Source of the DNA: Acidithiobacillus sulfuriphilus
GTDB taxonomy: Bacteria; Pseudomonadota; Gammaproteobacteria; Acidithiobacillales; Acidithiobacillaceae
Length of the DNA stretch: 8,810 nucleotides
Direction: 5' to 3'
NCBI RefSeq assembly: GCF_003721225.1
Contig: NZ_RIZI01000101.1
Coordinates: forward strand, 1-8,810
The notes beneath the pieces were generated by a model, which ran no database searches, had not been told where the DNA came from, and saw nothing but the letters and a program-made list of their open reading frames with translations. A program made the translations under genes and the position numbers. Shown in pieces: positions 3,769 to 8,810 of the stretch (position 1 is its first letter; every line of letters begins with the position of its first letter).

Positions 3769-6360
3769 ATGAGTCATACGCGCGCCTGGAAGCGGTTTCT
3801 GGATATCCGCCCCGAAGAACTCGCCTTGGTGCATGCCCACGCGGACGTCTTGGCCGGATCGGCGGATATTTTGGCACAGCGTTTTTACGCTTTCCTGCTT
3901 TCCCATCCGGAAACCACCGCTGTTTTTCGTGATTTCGATGAGCGGCATCTGCGCCGTCTGACGGAGAAGCAGGCGGAGCATTACCGGCGTATGCTGCTTT
4001 CTCCCATGGATGGGAAGCGCGAAAGCGAACTCGAACACATCGGCACCGTTCATCATCAGTGGGGCGTATCCCCCATCTGGGTGGTGGGCGCCTATCGCCT
4101 GTACATCGAGCATCTGGAGACGCAAATGGATGGCCTTCCGGACTTGCCATCGGCGGACCGGAGGACGCTGCGCCAAGCGCTCATCAAGCGGGTGCTCTAC
4201 GACATGACGGTCCAACTTGCCGCCTATGAAAAGGCCCAGCATGCGGAGGAAAACGAGCGGATGGCCGTGGCCCGGGTATTGCTGGACACCACTTCCCATA
4301 TGTCCAGCGTGGGAGCTCCGGAAGAGGTTTTTGCGCAGGTTTGCGACCGCCTGGTCGCCGCTTCCCCGTCATTGCACGCGGTATGGTTTGCCGTCATCCC
4401 CGCAGGCGCTATGGAACTCGTCCCCGCGCACGTGGCCGGGAAGAAGCGATTGGTGCCGCATCGCATCACCCTGACGGAACAGGATCCGCTCCAGCAGGCC
4501 ATCCGCAGCGGGCGGCCCGCGGTGGTGGATCCCCATGCCGCCAATGCCCCGGGCTGGTGCCAGGGGCAATCCCCCGCGGCGTCCGTGGGGATTTTCCCAT
4601 TTGGCATGGGAGATGAAGTGCGTGGCGTCGGCGTTGTTTATGCGGACCAATCCGATTACTTCGCCCGGATCGACCTGTCGCCCTTCGGGGCGTTCGCCTA
4701 TCTGGGCGATTTGTTGATGGAGCTCAAAAGAGAGGCGCAAAGCGACCCTCTCACCGGATTGCCGAACCGCAAGGCCTTTTCGGAGCATTTGGAACCGGCG
4801 ATCAGCCGGTCGCGGCGCCACGATCGGCTGCTGGTGGTCGGCCTACTGGATCTGGATGATTTCAAACCGGTGAATGACCGCTATGGGCATTCCGTGGGAG
4901 ATGCGCTGCTGCAAGAGGTGGGACAGCGATTGCGGGCCGGTCTGCGCGCCAACGATCTGGCCGCCCGGCTGGGCGGGGACGAGTTCTCCTTCCTCCTGGA
5001 GGACATGCAAAGCCTGGATGCCCTGGAAACCGCCATGCAGCGCATCGGGACCGCAGTTTTTACGCCCTTCACGCTCCCCGACGGAACCACCATCGAGGTC
5101 AAGGGCAGCGTCGGCGTGACGGTATACCCTTTTGATGAAGGTGAAAGCGATGAACTGTTGCGCCACGCCGATCAGGCCATGTACGTCGTCAAAAGGGAGA
5201 AATCCCGGCGGAAGCGCTTTTGGGGCTGTTGGCGATGTCATGCCGCGACGGACATGGCCGGGGGACCCCGCTTTCGGTTAGCGGAACAGGCCATCGCCTG
5301 GTTCCAGCCGGTGCTCTCCCTGCAGAAAAGGCGGATCGTCGCCGTCGAAGCGTTGGCCCGGATCGTGGAAAACGGGCAGGTTTTGACACCGGACCAATTC
5401 CTGCCGTTGCTGAGTATGGAGGAGCGACGGGAGTTGAGCCGGATCATGCTCACCCAAGGATTGCAACTGTTGGAGCGTCTGGATCAGAAAGGGTTCCCTC
5501 TGGATCTGTCGTTCAACGTCGATCCCGACTTCATGGTGGGCCACGATTGCGCTTCCTGTTTTACGGGAACCGTGACCACGTCGGCCATCGATCCCCAGCG
5601 CGTCACCATGGAGCTTCTGGAAACCGGCGATTTTCTGAGTCTCGCGACAGCGCAGCAAAAACTGACCGACCTCAAGGCGACCGGTGCCAAAATCGCTTTG
5701 GATGATGTGGGGTCCGCCTATTCCTCGTTGCTGCGCCTGAAACATCTGCCCATTGATGAAATCAAACTGGATCAGGGCTTCATCCGCGACCTGCCGGAAG
5801 CTCCGGAAAACCTGGCATTCGTGCAGAGCATCCGTTCCCTCGCCCAAGGGCTGCGCGTACGTCTGGTGGTGGAGGGGGTGGAGACGGAAGACATCCTGGA
5901 TGCCATGGCGGCCCTGGGCGTGGACCTGGTACAGGGGTATGCCATCGCCCGGCCCATGCCGGCGCACGCACTGGTGACCTGGATGCGCGGCTGGCGACCC
6001 GAACCCCTGCCGCATCCCGATCTTCCCCGCACCCTGCTGGGCGCCTATGCCGCCCATGTGCGCCGCCGACCCCTGATGGAGTACATGATGCAGCAGGACT
6101 TGGCACTGGTTCTATCCTCCGCGTTGTCGGATTGCCCTTTGGTGTCCTATGTCCAGTCGCGGGGATGGAACGACCACCCCGTTATCGAGGGGCACCGCCG
6201 GTTCATGGAAGGCATGCGCCGCCTGTGGGCGGAGAACGACACCACTCCGGATCAGTACCTAGCGGCAGCGGAACACGAGTTGGCGAATCTGATCCGGGAG
6301 GAGTTGGCGAACGAATCCCGGCAAGTCCGCTCAAAACAAGAGAAAAGGGAAATGGTTTGA
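3769..6360 (+). CDS. Globin-coupled GGDEF-EAL c-di-GMP enzyme with CZB-like C-terminus
   Basis: An 863-aa cytoplasmic signalling protein, no signal peptide or TM. Domains: globin sensor (about 1-160) with B10-type Tyr40 in R-F-Y-A-F-L and predicted proximal haem ligand His95 in I-G-T-V-H...W-V-V-G-A-Y; GAF-like (about 165-320); GGDEF (about 322-480) with intact L-G-G-D-E-F at 401-406 and inhibitory site R393-x-x-D396; linker with C487-W-R-C490-H491; EAL (about 500-745) with E527-A-L, N583, E617, D645-D646, K666, E702-G-V-E-T and Q722-G-Y; C-terminal helices (about 755-863) resembling a CZB zinc-binding domain. It could both make and degrade c-di-GMP, tuned by O2/NO/CO at the haem. ATG 3769 is the first start after an in-frame TGA (3742-3744) and has no good Shine-Dalgarno; it overlaps by ATGA the stop of the frame carrying the tnpA remnant. 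Inferred balance of activities is unknown. Confidence 0.9.
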   Translation: MSHTRAWKRFLDIRPEELALVHAHADVLAGSADILAQRFYAFLLSHPETTAVFRDFDERHLRRLTEKQAEHYRRMLLSPMDGKRESELEHIGTVHHQWGVSPIWVVGAYRLYIEHLETQMDGLPDLPSADRRTLRQALIKRVLYDMTVQLAAYEKAQHAEENERMAVARVLLDTTSHMSSVGAPEEVFAQVCDRLVAASPSLHAVWFAVIPAGAMELVPAHVAGKKRLVPHRITLTEQDPLQQAIRSGRPAVVDPHAANAPGWCQGQSPAASVGIFPFGMGDEVRGVGVVYADQSDYFARIDLSPFGAFAYLGDLLMELKREAQSDPLTGLPNRKAFSEHLEPAISRSRRHDRLLVVGLLDLDDFKPVNDRYGHSVGDALLQEVGQRLRAGLRANDLAARLGGDEFSFLLEDMQSLDALETAMQRIGTAVFTPFTLPDGTTIEVKGSVGVTVYPFDEGESDELLRHADQAMYVVKREKSRRKRFWGCWRCHAATDMAGGPRFRLAEQAIAWFQPVLSLQKRRIVAVEALARIVENGQVLTPDQFLPLLSMEERRELSRIMLTQGLQLLERLDQKGFPLDLSFNVDPDFMVGHDCASCFTGTVTTSAIDPQRVTMELLETGDFLSLATAQQKLTDLKATGAKIALDDVGSAYSSLLRLKHLPIDEIKLDQGFIRDLPEAPENLAFVQSIRSLAQGLRVRLVVEGVETEDILDAMAALGVDLVQGYAIARPMPAHALVTWMRGWRPEPLPHPDLPRTLLGAYAAHVRRRPLMEYMMQQDLALVLSSALSDCPLVSYVQSRGWNDHPVIEGHRRFMEGMRRLWAENDTTPDQYLAAAEHELANLIREELANESRQVRSKQEKREMV

Positions 6361-6733
6361 CGAAAGTGACCGGGGAATAGCCCACCGTATTGCGGCTATA
6401 GGGCGGGAAAATAGGCAAATGCACGGAAAATAGGTGCGCGTCACCGCGATTATTCAACAAACTGGTTAACTTTTGCGCGGCCAGCCGAATTCTCGGAGAA
6501 ATCGGGAGGTAGTAAATATCCCCCGGAAAATTAGTTATTTTCATATTGGAGCGATGGCCTATTCCTGCCCGCCGTCAAGGCCCCGAGCAAAAAATATCCT
6601 ATGTTTTCAGATTAGCATCCTGTAACAAATTTTCCGTTGCACCGGTGGACCCGCCAGAAGATACTCAGAAGATACTCAGGCCCACGGGGGATTCCCCCTT
6701 CTGTAGATCCACGAATCCAACAGGAGGTTTTCA
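6361..6733. other. Intergenic region with short direct repeats
   Basis: No gene is supported here. G-G-A-A-A-A-T-A-G-G occurs at 6406-6415 and 6425-6434 (19 bp apart, about two helical turns), with a related G-G-A-A-A-A-T-T-A-G at 6525-6534. An 11-bp unit (C-A-G-A-A-G-A-T-A-C-T) is tandemly duplicated at 6655-6676. A G5-ATT-C5 hairpin lies at 6686-6698, 35 bp before the next gene. The AT-rich tract around 6585-6635 is the likeliest place for the promoter of the downstream pair, but I cannot fix -35/-10 boxes. No clear terminator for the c-di-GMP gene is visible. Confidence 0.45.
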
Positions 6734-6994
6734 ATGAACCGCCGGTTACCTATTCTTCCAGTCGGCACCCTTTCCGCGATTCTGGCCGCAGCAACCCCGC
6801 CGGCACTGGCGGCCACTGCGACCCATCCGCCGCTCACGCCGGCGCAACGGATCGCGCGCATCCAATCCCGCCTGGGCCATCTCGAGCATCGGGAAACCCT
6901 TTTGCGGTCCAAAGGCAAAACGCAACGCTTTGCCAAGGTGGAGGCGCGGGTAGCGAAACTCCAAGCGCGGGTCGGCAAGTTGCAGGGCAAATAG
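6734..6994 (+). CDS. Small secreted/periplasmic helical basic protein (86 aa)
   Basis: ATG 6734 has an ideal AGGAGG (6722-6727) six bases upstream. Residues 1-26 form a signal peptide (M-N-R-R start, hydrophobic core, P-A-L-A end). The roughly 60-residue mature chain is strongly basic and predicted helical, with heptad-like repetition near the end (V-E-A-R-V-A-K-L-Q-A-R-V-G-K-L-Q), suggesting a short coiled coil in the periplasm. There is no Cys and no lipobox. I recognise no family. It precedes the exporter gene by 48 bp on the same strand without a convincing terminator between, so the two are probably co-transcribed; a role alongside the exporter is only an inference from position. Confidence 0.65.
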   Translation: MNRRLPILPVGTLSAILAAATPPALAATATHPPLTPAQRIARIQSRLGHLEHRETLLRSKGKTQRFAKVEARVAKLQARVGKLQGK

Positions 6995-7042
6995 CACCGT
7001 TGCAGCGGGCGCAATTCACGGTTTTACCCAAAGGAGACGCCA

Positions 7043-8569
7043 TTGGCGGCAAGCGCAATTCACGCCACTTCCCCTGCACCATCCCAGGAGCATCGTTGGC
7101 TGATCAGCGTTGCCCTCATGCTGGCGATGGTGATGGTCTTGTTGGACATGACCGTAGTTAGCGTGGCACTGCCCTACATGATGGGGACCTTGGCTGCTAC
7201 GCCGAATCGGATCACTTGGGTGCTCACCGCCTATCTGGCCGCCACTGCAATCGCTATACCATTGACCAGCCATCTTGCAGCCCGTTTTGGGCGGCGGCGT
7301 CTTTTCCTTATTAGTATTTCCGGTTTTGTCGTTGCCTCCGGTCTGTGCGGGGCGAGCCAGACTTTGGCGGAAATCGTCTTTTTACGTACCTTGCAAGGGG
7401 GGTTCGGCGCGCTCATGGTGGTCTTGGCCCAATCCACCATGGTCGACCTCTTTCCAGGAAAGGAGCGCGGTCGAGCCATGGCCATTTGGGGCATGGTGCT
7501 GATGGTGGCGCCGGCCATGGGCCCAGTATTGGGCGGCTTTATCACTCAGCATATGGGCTGGCGATGGCTATTCTACATTAACCTTCCCGTCGGGATTTTT
7601 TCGCTCTTGCTGGGTGCTGCCACCATGCAGGAGAGCAAAAGAAAAAATCTATCCACAGACTGGCCGGGTCTATTGCTCATGGCGATTGGGGTCGGCAGTC
7701 TACAAATCGTGCTGTCGCGGGGTAATGAGGATTATTGGTTTGACTCCAGATTCATTGTGGCTCTGTCGATTCTCGCGGTTTTTGGCATCCTCATCTTCTT
7801 GCTGCGGGGATGGATGATTGCCGACAACATCATCAATCTCCATCTCTTTCGCGACCGCAGCTTCGCCACCGCCACGTTGATTACCGGCGTATTCGGTCTT
7901 GGTCTCTTCGGCACCACCGCCATGCAGCCGCTCATGTTGGAGGGACTGCTGAATTACATGCCGGAAACCACCGGTTGGGTCATGTTTCCGCGCGGCGTTG
8001 CCAGCGCCGTTACCATGATGATCGTTGGGCGCCTCATCAATCGCTACCAGCCGCGACTTTTTATCGTAAATGGGGTTTTACTGACCGGGATCAGTACCTG
8101 GATCATGACCAGTTACAGTCTATATATCAGTCCTGTCTGGATCATTTATCCCGGTATTATCCGGGGAATCGGCATGGGGATGATTTTCGTGCCCCTTACC
8201 GTCATCGCCTTCGATACCCTGCCGCTTGCGGTATCGGCGGAGGCCAGTGGTATTTTCAACCTTGCCCGCACCCTCGGGAATTCCATCGGTATCGCCATCG
8301 ACGGTACCGTGCTCACCAATGAGACCCAGGTCAACTGGAACCAGTTGGGCGGACACATCAATACCTTCAGTGCGGCGTTGCCGAATTGGCTGCAGGCCAG
8401 CGGATTGGCACCACAGGATCCCCGCGTCTGGGCATTGCTCGGGCAGACCTTGTTCAGTCAGGCCGAAATGATTGGCTTCCTGGACGTCTTTCAGTGGATC
8501 ACCATCCTCTTCTTTTGCCTGTTACCCATGGCATTGCTCATCCCTAGGCGTGTTCTTCCAACAAGTTGA
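7043..8569 (+). CDS. DHA2-family MFS drug/proton antiporter, EmrB-like
   Basis: A 508-aa inner-membrane exporter with the roughly 14-helix hydrophobic profile and length usual for DHA2 (EmrB/QacA) transporters. Visible motifs: D1 in TM1 (L34-D35-M-T-V-V-S-V-A-L-P), motif A between TM2 and TM3 (S-H-L-A-A-R-F-G-R-R-R, 76-86), motif B (R115-T-L-Q-G-G-F-G-A), motif C in TM5 (G160-P-V-L-G-G), and the EmrB signature W-R-W-L-F-Y-I-N-L-P-V-G (173-184). It would expel hydrophobic toxic compounds with proton exchange; in the Emr system it works with a membrane-fusion protein (EmrA) and an outer-membrane channel, neither of which is in this window. The start is TTG 7043, six bases after AAGGAG (7031-7036); no ATG lies before TM1 in this frame. 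Substrate unknown. Confidence 0.9.
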   Translation: MAASAIHATSPAPSQEHRWLISVALMLAMVMVLLDMTVVSVALPYMMGTLAATPNRITWVLTAYLAATAIAIPLTSHLAARFGRRRLFLISISGFVVASGLCGASQTLAEIVFLRTLQGGFGALMVVLAQSTMVDLFPGKERGRAMAIWGMVLMVAPAMGPVLGGFITQHMGWRWLFYINLPVGIFSLLLGAATMQESKRKNLSTDWPGLLLMAIGVGSLQIVLSRGNEDYWFDSRFIVALSILAVFGILIFLLRGWMIADNIINLHLFRDRSFATATLITGVFGLGLFGTTAMQPLMLEGLLNYMPETTGWVMFPRGVASAVTMMIVGRLINRYQPRLFIVNGVLLTGISTWIMTSYSLYISPVWIIYPGIIRGIGMGMIFVPLTVIAFDTLPLAVSAEASGIFNLARTLGNSIGIAIDGTVLTNETQVNWNQLGGHINTFSAALPNWLQASGLAPQDPRVWALLGQTLFSQAEMIGFLDVFQWITILFFCLLPMALLIPRRVLPTS

Positions 8570-8723
8570 CGTCGATGCCTCGGGAGGATGGGGGTGTAAG
8601 AATGGGCAGCAGGAGCGCCCGGAAGCCGGTATTGCGGGTATAAACCCGTTGCGCTCTGGCAATGTCGCGTGTAGGCGAACGGAGTGCGATTCCGTCTGCG
8701 TAGTCGCTAAGGAGCCTCTGATC
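8544..8723 (-). pseudogene. Unrecognised open frame cut by the right IS630 end
   Basis: On the minus strand an uninterrupted 59-codon frame runs from the IS junction to TAG at 8544-8546, overlapping the last 26 bp of the exporter gene. Upstream it continues only about 10 codons into the IS before a stop, with no start codon, so if real it is the C-terminal end of a gene disrupted by the IS. It reads D-Q-R-L-L-S-D-Y-A-D-G-I-A-L-R, later L-L-L-P-I-L-T-P-P-S-S-R-G and E-E-H-A at the end. I do not recognise the family. The same DNA holds short hairpins, so it may equally be a non-coding 3' region. Confidence 0.25.
8604..8695. terminator. Hairpin cluster downstream of the exporter
   Basis: Three short stems follow the exporter stop: G-G-G-C / G-C-C-C at 8604-8620, C-G-G-G-T / A-C-C-C-G with an ATAA loop at 8635-8648, and A-C-G-G-A / T-C-C-G-T at 8679-8695. 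None has a U tract. They could end or stabilise the exporter transcript; their clustering in 92 bases is suggestive, not proof. Confidence 0.3.
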
Positions 8724-8810
8724 TAGAGTAGTGTTGCATTCTGTTTGCTGCTTAAATGGCCGTTAGCGCGGATGACCTTTTGCAGGATATCCCGTGCGGT
8801 TTTGGTCCAG
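8723..8810 (-). mobile_element. 3' end of an IS630-family element (transposase C-terminus), right copy
   Basis: An exact reverse complement of bases 1-88. On the minus strand it encodes the same 28 C-terminal transposase residues (W-T-K-T-A-R-D-I-L ... ) ending at TAG (8723-8725); the remainder of the element lies beyond the right edge. The native bases next to the tip differ from the left copy (an A follows the TAG here, a G on the left), so the IS boundary is at the stop codon in both. The two copies point their 3' ends inward. Confidence 0.75.

Noticed and set aside
3350..4150. 266-codon minus-strand open frame
   Set aside because: It covers the tnpA remnant and the globin-domain coding region on the opposite strand. 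The translation is rich in Arg/Pro as expected from a GC-rich shadow frame, and no family is recognised.
5278..6057. 259-codon minus-strand open frame
   Set aside because: It is antisense to the EAL domain, whose catalytic motifs are intact on the + strand.
6203..6544. 113-codon minus frame starting in the intergenic region
   Set aside because: The first 60 residues look moderately protein-like, but nearly half overlaps the c-di-GMP gene's 3' end and there is no ribosome binding site or known motif.
6406..6676. Possible CRISPR-like repeats
   Set aside because: Only two exact 10-mers and one separate tandem 11-mer are present; there is no series of equal-length spacers and there are no cas genes.
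6546..6737. 63-codon + frame from a TTG start in the intergenic region
   Set aside because: It starts with TTG without a ribosome binding site, overlaps the start of the well-supported small secreted protein, and has no hydrophobic or family pattern.
8570..8722. tRNA or integron attC site in the hairpin-rich 3' region
   Set aside because: The stems do not form a cloverleaf, and there are no attC core sites or integrase nearby.

Overview
This 8.8 kb window looks like accessory, IS-worn DNA from a Gram-negative bacterium. An outer-membrane porin with a C-terminal Phe, a lipobox lipoprotein and a DHA2/EmrB-type exporter all imply a double membrane. Protein style, GC-rich codons and the mix of IS630 and IS200/IS605 remnants suggest an acidophilic proteobacterium such as Acidithiobacillus; that genus is an inference from impression, not a database match. 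The first and last 88 bases are perfect inverted copies of each other and encode the C-terminus of an IS630-family transposase. The window is therefore either the interior of an IS-bounded segment or, quite plausibly, a draft contig that ends where the assembler ran into a multi-copy IS.

Layout, left to right: (1) IS630 3' end, which cuts off a NarL/LuxR-type response regulator after about 40 residues (minus strand). (2) A 0.3 kb non-coding stretch with a C9 tract and a strong hairpin. (3) A complete, AT-richer porin gene of the phosphate-selective O/P type (502-1716). (4) Directly behind its stop, a MITE-like IS630 derivative of about 0.2 kb with 42-bp inverted repeats and only the transposase N-terminus. 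(5) A 51-residue putative membrane peptide and about 280 bp without a recognisable gene. (6) A minus-strand pair, a 49-aa lipoprotein followed by a 215-aa aromatic- and Arg-rich exported protein, both with good ribosome binding sites. (7) A frameshifted, truncated IS200/IS605 tnpA remnant. (8) A large cytoplasmic c-di-GMP protein (3769-6360): globin sensor, GAF-like domain, GGDEF with I-site, CxxCH-containing linker, EAL and a CZB-like C-terminal helical domain. (9) A 373-bp intergenic region with direct repeats. (10) A small secreted helical protein and a 508-aa DHA2/EmrB-type MFS exporter, probably co-transcribed. (11) A short unrecognised minus-strand open frame cut by the second IS630 3' end.

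There is no obvious single pathway. The themes are envelope proteins (porin, lipoprotein, exported protein, efflux pump) and gas/redox-responsive c-di-GMP signalling. The most interesting gene is the globin-coupled GGDEF-EAL protein, which has both catalytic domains apparently intact and possible additional metal or redox sites. Nothing here amounts to a clearly new defence or mobile system.
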